NCBI RefSeq assembly: GCF_000016645.1
Contig: NC_009441.1
Coordinates: 2,108,001-2,172,000, forward strand
Length of the DNA stretch: 64,000 bases
DNA from: Flavobacterium johnsoniae UW101
Lineage (GTDB): Bacteria; Bacteroidota; Bacteroidia; Flavobacteriales; Flavobacteriaceae
Reading direction: 5' to 3'
Under the pieces are notes generated by a model. That model was not told where the DNA came from. It worked only from the letters and a program-made list of their open reading frames with translations, and searched no databases. The translations under genes were made by a program, and so were the position numbers. Numbering within the stretch: position 1 is the stretch's first letter; each line of letters opens with the position of its first letter. Below are positions 52,812 through 61,142 of this stretch, piece after piece.

Positions 52812-52919
52812 AAAAAAATGGTCTATTTGTAACAAATAGTTTTAAACGGAAAAAATCGAAATCAAATGTTAGTTTGATATTGCGCTTGTTCAAAGCTTTG
52901 GTCCGCGAAAGCCTGAATT

Positions 52920-53140
52920 TATTTGCAGTGGCAGGTCTCCTGACTTATTCCCATTTTGAACCGCCTTCCCACATTTGATGAAAAATGCAGTGGCAAAAGA
53001 TTAGATTTTAAAAGCCTCAAAAAGCTTTTTTGTCTGTCAAAATGTTGCATGGAACTTACAGTAACGGGCTTGTTCAGGATTTGCACCTGATTCCCTCTTC
53101 GTTAGCTGCCCTCGAAAAGTTGCAGCTAAACCAATGCGGG
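52920..53140 (-). promoter_or_regulatory. Cobalamin (B12) riboswitch
   Basis: On the minus strand the conserved elements appear in order: the G-rich core with AGGGAATCAGGTGCAAATCC (53076-53095 region), the GCCCGTTACTGTAAG segment, GGCATGC-like pairing, and finally the B12 box AGTCAGGAGACCTGCCACTG at 52926-52945. These match the consensus of adenosylcobalamin-type riboswitches. It lies about 110 bases upstream of the btuB start and would reduce expression of the operon when cobalamin is plentiful. Confidence 0.93.
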
Positions 53141-53142
53141 TG

Positions 53143-53150
53143 CAAAGGTA
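53143..53150 (-). promoter_or_regulatory. -7 box of the cobalamin riboswitch transcript
   Basis: Minus strand TACCTTTG immediately upstream of the riboswitch. Confidence 0.6.
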
Positions 53151-53276
53151 AATAAACTAAGCTGGGTTATGGTGCTGTTTTTGAAAAAAAAATGTTCTGT
53201 GCTTTTTTCAGAGACTTATTGATTGAAAATTCAGTTTTGATAACTGATATTTAGAGCAGATTATTTTAAACAAAAA

Positions 53277-53300
53277 AAGCTCCAGATTTCTCTGAAGCTT
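53277..53300 (-). terminator. Terminator hairpin, AAGCTCCAGA family, copy 3
   Basis: Same 24-base core as copies 2, 4 and 5; located four bases past the 3-prime end of tRNA-Glu. Confidence 0.75.
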
Positions 53301-53304
53301 TTTG

Positions 53305-53376
53305 TAGTCCGTGGGGGAATCGAACCCCCCTTACCAGGATGAAAACCTGGCGTCCTAACCGATAGACGAACGGACC
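53305..53376 (-). tRNA. tRNA-Glu (UUC)
   Basis: 72 bases: acceptor GGTCCGT with ACGGACT (G-U at the first pair), D stem GTCT-type arm, anticodon stem CCAGG/CCTGG with loop TTTTCAT giving anticodon TTC, T arm GGGGG/CCCCC-type stem with TTCGATT loop. No CCA encoded. A CACTTTTG sequence upstream (53396-53403, minus strand) is a weak -7 box. Confidence 0.95.
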
Positions 53377-53656
53377 TGCTTTGTTATTGCGGGTGCAAAA
53401 GTGCAACTATTTTTGAGATGTACAAAGGATTTTGAGAAAAATTTTTAAAATAATTTTATTGAAAGATCATTTTTGATGATCGTTTTTCTTTAATAAGTAA
53501 GATTAATAAATTTGTATTTATTTGATATATAATTTGTTGTTTAGTTTTAGAAGAGCCAATGAAGAAAATTTTATTGAGAAAAAATAATTTAAAAAAAAGT
53601 GAAAAAATATTCTTTTGAGGGAATATTCTTGTATGTTTTCTTCTGTATTTTAAAAA

Positions 53657-54070
53657 TCATTTATTCGTTAATAGCTTTTCAAGTCTTGCCATCATTTCAT
53701 CTTTTTCTTTTAGCATGCGTTCGTACAAAGCAATTTTTTCTTCGTGCAGTTTTTTTAATTCATCCAATGGATTGATATTGAATACAGGTTTAGAATTTCC
53801 GATATAAGCATCTTTTTCAATATTAAACGTATTGGAAATAATATTTACGGCTTGTTCTTCATCAAAGTTTTGAAAAGCTTCAACAGGAATTTTCAATATT
53901 GAAGAGATTTGTTTAAGCAGATTATCCTCAATTACTTCTTTCTGTTCCAGCAAAGAAATCTTTTTTTGGCTCCAGTCTTCGCCCAAATCATAAGCCAAAG
54001 CTTCCTGTTTTATGTTGAGCATTTCTCTAAAACGTTTTACGTTTCTTCCCTGATGAATTTTCTGTTCCAT
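53657..54070 (-). CDS. XRE-family HTH regulator with C-terminal coiled coil
   Basis: 137 residues. The N-terminal HTH (residues about 8-65) is of the XRE type: GRNVKRFREMLNIKQEALAYDLGEDWSQKKISLLEQKEVI, where the second part is the recognition helix. The C-terminal 35 residues (LDELKKLHEEKIALYERMLKEKDEMMARLEKLL) form a coiled coil, presumably a dimer interface. A TATCTTTG -7 box lies 24 bases upstream. Target unknown. The 53404-53656 gap between it and tRNA-Glu contains nothing I can name. Confidence 0.88.
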   Translation of the reverse strand: MEQKIHQGRNVKRFREMLNIKQEALAYDLGEDWSQKKISLLEQKEVIEDNLLKQISSILKIPVEAFQNFDEEQAVNIISNTFNIEKDAYIGNSKPVFNINPLDELKKLHEEKIALYERMLKEKDEMMARLEKLLTNK

Positions 54071-54093
54071 AAATGAATCTTGATTTCTAGGCT

Positions 54094-54101
54094 CAAAGAT
54101 A
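54094..54101 (-). promoter_or_regulatory. -7 box of the XRE regulator gene
   Basis: Minus strand TATCTTTG, 23 bases upstream of the ATG at 54070. Confidence 0.5.
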
Positions 54102-54232
54102 AAGCCATTTCTATTAAAAAAACCTGAATTTCAAAGATAAAAAAATATCCCGAAAATATACTTTTTGTCAGATATTATATCTAAATATGGAATGTCAATT
54201 TGAAAGATTAGGACAACGAGATATAACAATAA

Positions 54233-54256
54233 AAGCTCCAGATTTCTCTGAAGCTT
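54233..54256. repeat. Orphan hairpin, AAGCTCCAGA family, copy 4
   Basis: Identical 24-base core to the terminators at 47216, 53277 and 55341, but situated between two divergent genes, where neither gene would need a terminator. The stretch 54102-54535 holds no credible gene. Confidence 0.65.
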
Positions 54257-54535
54257 TTATTTTAGTAATGGGAAATATTCAATATCTAGCCAAATTATCT
54301 TGGATTATTACCGTATTTGGCATGTATATCTTAATTTTTTTCTATGTTTTGTGTTTGTATAGTCTTTTAGTATAAGTTCCAAAAAGCATAAATCTAATTA
54401 AAAGTACTTTTGATTATTTATAATGGAAAAATTATAAATTTGAAAATAAATAATACTTGATATTTATACCTATCGACCCGAATTTTGATGGTTTTGTAGC
54501 GCAAATAAATAAGTTAGACAATGTTTTTATAAAAA

Positions 54536-55324
54536 ATGAAACAAATGAAAATAATATATTTTGTAATATTTCTGACTCTAATTAGTTGTGGAAAATCAAC
54601 TCCTCAAAATCAAGCTAAAAAAAATCAAACTCCAAAAGAAGACACAATAAATAAGTATTGGGATTCAATTTGCAAGACAGAAACTAAAAATGCCGAAAAA
54701 GATATCAAACAAAATAAATTAACTTATTTCCATTATCTAGGAATGGTAGTGCAATATCGAAGTAATAAGGAAATGAACAAATTACTTTCGAACTATAATA
54801 TTGGTGTTGGCTCTGCTGTTTCTTATTGTACAGTTCCAGGTGAATTACAAAATTGTTATGCATATAAAATGCGACAAGAAATAGACAAGCGATATGGAAA
54901 AAAATTCATAGATTCTTTACGTACTATTGCTGAAAAACAATATGTAGAAAACAATCTAAATAAAATTTATGCTTTTGAAGAATGTGATACTATATCTAGA
55001 TATCCAAATGATAAGAGTTATAAAGACTTTTTTAAAAATTATAAAAACGATTTTTTTAAAATTGCAAAATATCCCGAAGATTTTGAATTTAGAAAAGAAA
55101 AAGATAAGTATTCTTGGATTTCAGCGGATTTTATATTGCATAAAAATGGTAAAGTGACTGATATAGATGTTGAATTAAGGTTTCAAAATAAAAAAAATTA
55201 TAAGTACTCAGCTTATTACACAAAAAAAATAAAGGAATTCATTTTAGAAACAAAATGGATTCCTGCAAAAAGTATGGGCATAACAGTAAATAGTAAAGTT
55301 CCACTAACAATTCATTTTAAATAA
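54536..55324 (+). CDS. Lipoprotein with TonB-C-like C-terminus
   Basis: 262 residues. Lipobox FLTLISCGKS (Cys19) with a Gln/Lys-rich linker. The last 90 residues (SWISADFILHKNGKVTDIDVELRF, KIKEFILETKWIPAKSMGITVNSKVPLTIHFK) match the TonB C-terminal pattern, including the FxIxxDGxVxD strand and the final beta strand. Such domains normally touch TonB boxes of outer-membrane receptors, but here there is no inner-membrane helix; it could be a partner or inhibitor of the TonB machinery. The middle portion is not recognised. Ends in the copy 5 terminator. Confidence 0.75.
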   Translation: MKQMKIIYFVIFLTLISCGKSTPQNQAKKNQTPKEDTINKYWDSICKTETKNAEKDIKQNKLTYFHYLGMVVQYRSNKEMNKLLSNYNIGVGSAVSYCTVPGELQNCYAYKMRQEIDKRYGKKFIDSLRTIAEKQYVENNLNKIYAFEECDTISRYPNDKSYKDFFKNYKNDFFKIAKYPEDFEFRKEKDKYSWISADFILHKNGKVTDIDVELRFQNKKNYKYSAYYTKKIKEFILETKWIPAKSMGITVNSKVPLTIHFK

Positions 55325-55340
55325 ATCAAACACATAAAAA

Positions 55341-55364
55341 AAGCTCCAGATTTCTCTGAAGCTT
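55341..55364. terminator. Bidirectional terminator hairpin, AAGCTCCAGA family, copy 5
   Basis: Same core as copies 2-4. It lies 16 bases after the TonB-C-like gene on the plus strand and 10 bases past the initiator tRNA on the minus strand. Confidence 0.8.
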
Positions 55365-55374
55365 TTTTTCTTAG

Positions 55375-55447
55375 TAGCGGGAACAGGACTCGAACCTGTG
55401 ACCTTCGGGTTATGAGCCCGACGAGCTGCCTACTGCTCTATCCCGCG
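55375..55447 (-). tRNA. Initiator tRNA-Met (CAU), copy 2
   Basis: Identical to the tRNA at 44542-44614 over all 73 bases, with the same initiator features (three G-C pairs in the anticodon stem, unpaired C1-U72). The flanking -7 box and a terminator hairpin are also shared. Confidence 0.95.
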
Positions 55448-55459
55448 ATGTTTCGGGTG

Positions 55460-55467
55460 CAAAGATA
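55460..55467 (-). promoter_or_regulatory. -7 box of initiator tRNA copy 2
   Basis: Minus strand TATCTTTG, 12 bases upstream of the mature 5-prime end, as at copy 1. Confidence 0.65.
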
Positions 55468-55536
55468 CGCCGATTTTTGTGAAATCCAACGAAAACTTTA
55501 AAAAATGTTTTATTTTCTGTATTAACTTGATATGAC

Positions 55537-55544
55537 TACCTTTG
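55537..55544 (+). promoter_or_regulatory. -7 box of era
   Basis: TACCTTTG, 13 bases before the ATG at 55558. Confidence 0.55.
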
Positions 55545-55557
55545 CAAAATAAATAAT

Positions 55558-56445
55558 ATGCAAATGTCACATAAAGCAGGTTTTGTAAACATCATCGGAA
55601 ATCCAAATGTTGGAAAATCGACACTAATGAACGCCTTTGTTGGAGAAAGATTATCAATCATAACTTCAAAAGCACAAACAACACGCCATAGAATCTTAGG
55701 AATCGTAAATGGCGAAGATTTTCAAATAGTACTTTCAGATACTCCCGGAATTATAAAACCGGCTTATGAAATGCAGGAGTCGATGATGAACTTCGTAAAG
55801 TCGGCTTTTGAAGATGCTGATATTTTAGTTTACATGGTCGAAATAGGGGAGCAGAATTTAAAAGACGAAGATTTCTTTAAAAAAATCTTTTATGCTAAAA
55901 TCCCGGTTTTACTATTATTAAACAAAATCGACAACTCAAATCAGGAACAATTAGAAGAGCAGGTTGCTTTTTGGAAAGAAAAAGTGCCAAATGCTGAAAT
56001 TTTCCCAATTTCGGCACTTCAAAATTTTAATGTCCCGGAAGTTTTTGAGAGAATTATTCAATTACTGCCAGAATCTCCGGCATATTACCCTAAAGATCAG
56101 TTAACAGACAAACCAGAGCGTTTCTTTGTAAACGAAACGATTCGTGAAAAAATCTTGTTGAATTACGCTAAAGAAATTCCATACGCAGTAGAAATAGTAA
56201 CAGAAGAATTTCATGAAACCGATACGATTATCAGAATCCGTTCTGTAATTATGGTAGAACGCGATACGCAAAAAGGAATCATTATTGGGCATAAGGGCGC
56301 AGCTTTGAAAAAAGTAGGAACAGATGCCCGCGTTGATTTAGAGAAATTCTTCGGAAAACAAATTCACATTGAACTTTACGTAAAAGTGAACAAAAACTGG
56401 AGAAGCAACGCCAATATGCTGAAACGATTTGGGTATAATCAATAG
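55558..56445 (+). CDS. era: GTPase Era
   Basis: 295 residues. GTPase domain: GNPNVGKST, SKAQTTRHRILGI, DTPG, NKID; KH domain at the C-terminus with GHKGAALKKVGTDARVDLEKFF and HIELYVKVNKNWR. Era binds the 3-prime end of 16S rRNA and matures the small ribosomal subunit. It starts at ATG 55558, with a second in-frame Met two codons later. The der gene follows after a 325-base gap that carries its own -7 box and repeats. Confidence 0.98.
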   Translation: MQMSHKAGFVNIIGNPNVGKSTLMNAFVGERLSIITSKAQTTRHRILGIVNGEDFQIVLSDTPGIIKPAYEMQESMMNFVKSAFEDADILVYMVEIGEQNLKDEDFFKKIFYAKIPVLLLLNKIDNSNQEQLEEQVAFWKEKVPNAEIFPISALQNFNVPEVFERIIQLLPESPAYYPKDQLTDKPERFFVNETIREKILLNYAKEIPYAVEIVTEEFHETDTIIRIRSVIMVERDTQKGIIIGHKGAALKKVGTDARVDLEKFFGKQIHIELYVKVNKNWRSNANMLKRFGYNQ

Positions 56446-56517
56446 GCTTTTGTTTAATCGGTTAATCGTTAATTTGTTTAATCGTTAAATGAAAGTTCTT
56501 TTTGAAAATAGGTGCCT

Positions 56518-56596
56518 TAGCCCTGATAGAAGTGGAAATCCTTTTGTGAAGCTTTAGCGGAACAAAAGATTGAAACGGATAGCAGGAATAGCTCCT
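56518..56596 (+). ncRNA. Conserved-looking structured element, possibly Flavo-1-type RNA
   Basis: The sequence AGCCCTGATAGAAGTGGAAA, then a CTTTTGT/ACAAAAG stem, then GATAGCAGGAATAGCTCC resembles an element I remember as recurrent in flavobacterial intergenic regions, perhaps the Flavo-1 RNA motif. My recall of the exact consensus is not firm. No promoter is assigned. Confidence 0.35.
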
Positions 56597-56623
56597 AAAA
56601 AAGATAAAAACTTAGGTATTTGG

Positions 56624-56641
56624 TCCCGATAGCTATCGGGA
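56624..56641. repeat. Perfect 18-bp palindrome
   Basis: TCCCGATAGCTATCGGGA, a fully palindromic word of a kind common in flavobacterial intergenic DNA. It lies between the structured element and the der promoter. Confidence 0.7.
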
Positions 56642-56665
56642 TAGTGACTTAGTCACTTTTTTAAC

Positions 56666-56673
56666 TACCTTTG
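56666..56673 (+). promoter_or_regulatory. -7 box of der
   Basis: TACCTTTG, 97 bases upstream of the der ATG, so this transcript would have a longer leader than its neighbours. Confidence 0.5.
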
Positions 56674-56770
56674 CAAAAAATTTAAATAAGGCATTTAGGG
56701 TTTTAGTGATCCGGTTTTTAGGCAGCTAAAGATCTGAAATTTAAAGTCTAAAGTCTAAAATTCAAAAAAA

Positions 56771-58084
56771 ATGAATAATAACATTGTTGCGATAGTAGGA
56801 AGACCTAATGTAGGGAAATCGACCCTTTTTAATAGGCTGATACAAAGAAGAGAAGCTATTGTAGATTCAGTATCTGGGGTTACCCGTGATAGAAACTATG
56901 GTAAAAGCGAGTGGAACGGAAAAGAGTTTTCTGTCATTGATACGGGAGGATACGTTCGCGGATCTGATGACGTATTTGAAGGTGAAATTCGTAAACAGGT
57001 AGAACTTGCTATCGACGAAGCCGATGTTATTATTTTTGTGGTTGATGTTGAAGAAGGTATTACACCAATGGATGAAACTGTTGCAAAGTTACTTCGTAAA
57101 GTAACAAAACCTGTTTTATTGGCTGTAAACAAAGTAGATAACGCTATGCGCGAAAAAGATGCTATAGAATTTTATAATCTTGGTTTAGGAGATTATTATA
57201 CTTTCGCCAGTATCTCAGGAAGCGGAACTGGAGATTTATTAGATGCTTTAATTGATGCATTTCCAGAAAAACCAGAACCAGCAGAGGCAGCAGAAGAATT
57301 ACCTCGTTTTGCTGTGGTAGGACGCCCAAATGCAGGAAAATCTAGTTTTATCAACGCCTTAATTGGTCAGGATCGTTATATAGTAACCGATATTGCCGGA
57401 ACAACACGTGATGCGATTGATACAAAATTTGACCGTTTTGGTTTCGAATTCAACTTGGTTGATACTGCGGGAATCCGTCGTAAAGCAAAAGTAAAAGAAG
57501 ATTTAGAGTTTTATTCTGTAATGCGTTCTGTAAGAGCAATTGAGCATGCAGATGTTTGTATATTAGTAATCGATGCGACACGTGGTTTTGAAGGTCAGGA
57601 CCAGAGTATTTTCTGGCTTGCAGAGAAAAACCGTAAAGGTGTTGTAATCTTGGTAAACAAATGGGATTTAGTTGAAAAAGACACCATGTCAAGCCGTGAT
57701 TACGAAGAGAAAATCCGCAAGGAATTAATGCCTTTTACAGATGTGCCTATTTTATTCGTTTCGGCTTTAACGAAACAACGTTTATTAAAAGCATTAGAAG
57801 CTACGGTTCAGGTTTTTGAAAACAGAAAGCAAAGAATTTCTACTTCAAAATTCAACGAATATATGCTGAAAGTTATCGAAGCATATCCGCCGCCGGCAAT
57901 GAAAGGAAAATATGTAAAAATTAAATATTGCATGCAATTGCCAACGCAGACTCCTCAGTTTGTATTTTTTGCCAATCTGCCGCAATATGTAAAAGAACCA
58001 TATAAGAGATATCTGGAAAATAAAATTCGTGATAATTGGGATTTTGCAGGAGTGCCAATCGATATTTATATCAGAGAGAAATAA
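56771..58084 (+). CDS. der: GTPase Der (EngA)
   Basis: 437 residues with two tandem GTPase domains: GRPNVGKST / DTGG / NKVD, then GRPNAGKSS / DTAG / NKWD, followed by a KH-like domain ([24 protein letters not shown]). Der is required for 50S subunit assembly. Upstream era is related in function. The gene ends 8 bases before a strong terminator hairpin. Confidence 0.98.
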   Translation: MNNNIVAIVGRPNVGKSTLFNRLIQRREAIVDSVSGVTRDRNYGKSEWNGKEFSVIDTGGYVRGSDDVFEGEIRKQVELAIDEADVIIFVVDVEEGITPMDETVAKLLRKVTKPVLLAVNKVDNAMREKDAIEFYNLGLGDYYTFASISGSGTGDLLDALIDAFPEKPEPAEAAEELPRFAVVGRPNAGKSSFINALIGQDRYIVTDIAGTTRDAIDTKFDRFGFEFNLVDTAGIRRKAKVKEDLEFYSVMRSVRAIEHADVCILVIDATRGFEGQDQSIFWLAEKNRKGVVILVNKWDLVEKDTMSSRDYEEKIRKELMPFTDVPILFVSALTKQRLLKALEATVQVFENRKQRISTSKFNEYMLKVIEAYPPPAMKGKYVKIKYCMQLPTQTPQFVFFANLPQYVKEPYKRYLENKIRDNWDFAGVPIDIYIREK

Positions 58085-58092
58085 TAAAAAAG

Positions 58093-58119
58093 AGTCCCCA
58101 AAAAAGGGGACTTTTTTTA
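58093..58119 (+). terminator. Terminator of der
   Basis: AGTCCCC and GGGGACT arms followed by a T run. Confidence 0.85.
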
Positions 58120-58233
58120 TATGATAATTTTAATGGCACGTTATTTGAATAAATGTAAAAACTACAATTAAAAAATAAAATTTTAAACCTTTTGTTTTTT
58201 CTGTAGTCTAACTAATCTAACTAACCCAATTTT

Positions 58234-60996
58234 ATGACCAAGATTTATTCATTTTTATCGTTTTTATTCCTTTTTGTTTTGACTGCCAATGCACAAAACG
58301 ACGTTACACTTAGAGGAACCGTTTTAGACGTTAACACACAATTGCCTCTGGAAATGGCAACTGTTTATTTTACTACTATAAAAGATTCTACCGTTATCGA
58401 ATACGCCACTACAGATAAAAATGGTGCTTTTAGAATGGATATCAAAAAATATGAAAAGCCTGTTTTTTTAAAGGTGAGTTATATGGGATATCAAACCTAT
58501 TACGAAGAATACAAGGGGCTTACTGAAAACAAAGATTTCGGAAAACTTTACATGATAGAAAATGTAAATACGCTGAATGACGTTGTTATAAAAACCGAAG
58601 CAGCGCCAATTACTATCAAAAAAGATACGTTAGAGTTTAACGCGGCTTCTTATAAAGTCCGTCCGGATTCTAATGTTGAAACTTTATTAAAACAACTGCC
58701 GGGATTTGATGTCGATAATGACGGAAAAATTACGGTGAACGGACGAGAAGTGAATCAGGTTTTGGTAAACGGAAAAACGTTTTTTGATAAAGACGGAGCG
58801 ATTGCCATTAAAAATCTGCCGGCCGATATTATTAAAAAAATTCAGGTTTCTGATTTTAAAACCAAAAAAGAAGAGCTTTCTAAACAAGAATCAACTTCAG
58901 ATTTTTCGAGTATTAATATTACTATTGATGAAAAGAAAAACAAAGGATATTTTGGAAAAATAATGGGCGGTTATGGTACCGATGATCGTTATGAAGCCAA
59001 TGTGAATCTGAATTATTTTAATAACAAGCAGAAAATAAGTTTACTGGCTTCGTCAAACAATATCAATTCGACCGGATTTTCAATGGACGATGTTTTTGAT
59101 AATATGGGAGGCGGAAGAAATAGCAGCGGAAGAGGAGGAAGTACAAGCTCTGGTTCTAGTGGAAAAGGAATTACGCAGTCAAATTTAGTGGGAGTTAATT
59201 ACTCTGATGACTGGACTGAAAAACTGCTGGCTATGGGAAGTTACAATTTCTCAAATACCATTAATAACAACGACAGTAAATCAAACCAGCTTAGTTTTTT
59301 ACCAACCGGAAATATTATAACCGAGGCCGAAGCTAAAACAAGAAATGAAAGTACAGGAAATAACGTCAATTTTGAATTAGAGTATAAAATCAGTCCAAGT
59401 ATTCGATTGGTTGTAGCACCAAAATTGAATCAATCGAGAACCAACAGTAATTCGACTTCGTCTAGCTTTTCTGAAGATGAAGATGGAAACGAGTTGAACA
59501 GAAGTACTTCAAAATCATATTCTGAAGGTGATAATACCAATTTTGGAAACACAATCAATTTTAATAAATCTTTCGAAAAGAAATCTCGAAATTTTAGTTT
59601 TGTTTTTACCAATAACAACACTAACAATACGGCAGATGGTTTAAATCTTTCGGAAACGATTTTCTATCAGGACAATCAGCCGAATGATGAAAGAAATCAA
59701 ACTACAAAAAAGAAAAACACCAGCGATTCTTATTCGGCAGATATTGAATATACTGAGCCAATAACAGATTCGCTTCGAGTACGATTTGGATCTAATTTTG
59801 ATTGGAAAAGTACTTCAAACGACGAAAGAACTTTTAATTTTGATCCAGATACACAAGAATATACCGATCTTAATTTAGCATTGAGTAATTATACAAGTTC
59901 AATTCAAAACTCGGTTACGCCAAAAGTTGGAGTTACGCTTCAAAAAAATAAATTTACGCTTAACCTTGACAGCCGAACATCGATTGTAAATTTTGATAAT
60001 CACTCACTGTATTTGAATAATGCGACAGATTTAAGTAAAAAATATGCTTTACCATTTGCAACAGCGGTACTGCGATATAAATTTGACCGTTCTAAAAATC
60101 TATCATTCAAATACGATTATTCTAATACTCTGCCATCGGCTGCACAATTAATGCCGGTTGTAAATCTTAATAATCCATTGAATACCATTATCGGAAATCC
60201 TGATCTGCATCCTGTAGAAAAAAACAGTATTAATTTTAATTACAGAAATTACGATTTTCGTTCTCGTTCTGGGTATAGCTTGTACATAAAAGGAGATTAT
60301 TATGATAATGATATTGTTTCGACTTCAATTTATGATGAAAGCGGAAAAAGAACGACAACGTATGTAAATATTTCGGGTGTTTATAATGCTTCGATTGGAG
60401 CAAACTGGAACCAGTCTATAAAATCTGGCGCGCATACACTGCGTTACGGATTAGGATTAAATGCTGGTTATACTTTTGATAAAGGTTTTACAAATGCTGT
60501 TTTGTATAATGCAAAATCGACTTCTATTACGCCAAAAGTATATTTATCATACGATTATGGAGATGTTCTGACGATTGCACCATCTTATAATTTATCCTAC
60601 AACCAGTCGAAATACGAGAATTATTCGAGAGATGCTACTTCAAATGTTGTACACAGAATCAATTTACAAACTACAACTTACTGGCCAGAAAATTTAATCT
60701 TCGGAAATGATTTTGGTTATACTTATAATTCAAATATTTCAGGCGACTTTAAAAAAGATTTTTATTTATGGAATACGAGTTTGTCGTATGGATTTTTAAA
60801 TAAAACACTTTATGCTAAAGTAAAAGTATATGATGTTTTAAATCAAAATTTAAGTGCAACAAGAACCATTTCGGCAACTTCAATCCGCGATGAAGAAAAT
60901 ACGGTTTTAAGACGTTATGTAATGTTTTCTCTGGCTTATAAAATAGGAAACTTTACAGGGTCTGAAAAAGGAGGAAAGAGAAGACCGAGAGATTAA
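58234..60996 (+). CDS. TonB-dependent-receptor-like outer-membrane protein
   Basis: 920 residues. Signal peptide MTKIYSFLSFLFLFVLTANAQ. A carboxypeptidase-regulatory-like domain (TLRGTVLDVNTQLPLEMATVYF, MGYQTYYEEY) covers about 22-110, a short plug (NVETLLKQLPGFDVDNDGKITVNGREVNQVLVNGKTFF) about 145-190, and a long barrel of aromatic, Asn/Ser-rich strands follows. A Gly/Ser-rich loop (about 290-312) is unusual. It belongs to the outer membrane protein beta-barrel group of Bacteroidota, distinct from SusC. Substrate unknown, no SusD partner downstream. Confidence 0.88.
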   Translation: MTKIYSFLSFLFLFVLTANAQNDVTLRGTVLDVNTQLPLEMATVYFTTIKDSTVIEYATTDKNGAFRMDIKKYEKPVFLKVSYMGYQTYYEEYKGLTENKDFGKLYMIENVNTLNDVVIKTEAAPITIKKDTLEFNAASYKVRPDSNVETLLKQLPGFDVDNDGKITVNGREVNQVLVNGKTFFDKDGAIAIKNLPADIIKKIQVSDFKTKKEELSKQESTSDFSSINITIDEKKNKGYFGKIMGGYGTDDRYEANVNLNYFNNKQKISLLASSNNINSTGFSMDDVFDNMGGGRNSSGRGGSTSSGSSGKGITQSNLVGVNYSDDWTEKLLAMGSYNFSNTINNNDSKSNQLSFLPTGNIITEAEAKTRNESTGNNVNFELEYKISPSIRLVVAPKLNQSRTNSNSTSSSFSEDEDGNELNRSTSKSYSEGDNTNFGNTINFNKSFEKKSRNFSFVFTNNNTNNTADGLNLSETIFYQDNQPNDERNQTTKKKNTSDSYSADIEYTEPITDSLRVRFGSNFDWKSTSNDERTFNFDPDTQEYTDLNLALSNYTSSIQNSVTPKVGVTLQKNKFTLNLDSRTSIVNFDNHSLYLNNATDLSKKYALPFATAVLRYKFDRSKNLSFKYDYSNTLPSAAQLMPVVNLNNPLNTIIGNPDLHPVEKNSINFNYRNYDFRSRSGYSLYIKGDYYDNDIVSTSIYDESGKRTTTYVNISGVYNASIGANWNQSIKSGAHTLRYGLGLNAGYTFDKGFTNAVLYNAKSTSITPKVYLSYDYGDVLTIAPSYNLSYNQSKYENYSRDATSNVVHRINLQTTTYWPENLIFGNDFGYTYNSNISGDFKKDFYLWNTSLSYGFLNKTLYAKVKVYDVLNQNLSATRTISATSIRDEENTVLRRYVMFSLAYKIGNFTGSEKGGKRRPRD

Positions 60997-61007
60997 GTTT
61001 TCTTTTA

Positions 61008-61090
61008 GGTTCAAAGGGACAAAGGTTCAAAGGGACAAAGGTTCAAAGGTTCAAAGGGACAAAGGGACAAAGGTTCAAAGGGACAAAGGA
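61008..61090 (+). repeat. Tandem array of two alternating octamers
   Basis: Ten perfect 8-bp units of two types, R (GGTTCAAA) and S (GGGACAAA), in the order R S R S R R S S R S, ending in GGA. It lies just after the stop of the barrel gene. Confidence 0.9.
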
Positions 61091-61097
61091 ATAGAAT

Positions 61098-61141
61098 AAA
61101 AAAATCCTAAATCAAATTGCAAATTTGATTTAGGATTTTTT
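61098..61141. terminator. Bidirectional terminator
   Basis: AAATCCTAAATCAAATT and AATTTGATTTAGGATTT arms between convergent genes ending at 60996 and 61143. Confidence 0.85.
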
Positions 61142-61142
61142 A

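Noticed and set aside
54187..54375. 62-codon plus-strand open frame with a hydrophobic end
   Set aside because: It runs through the AAGCTCCAGA hairpin, whose translation (KAPDFSEA) recurs wherever this hairpin is read in that frame; it is the hairpin and not a gene.
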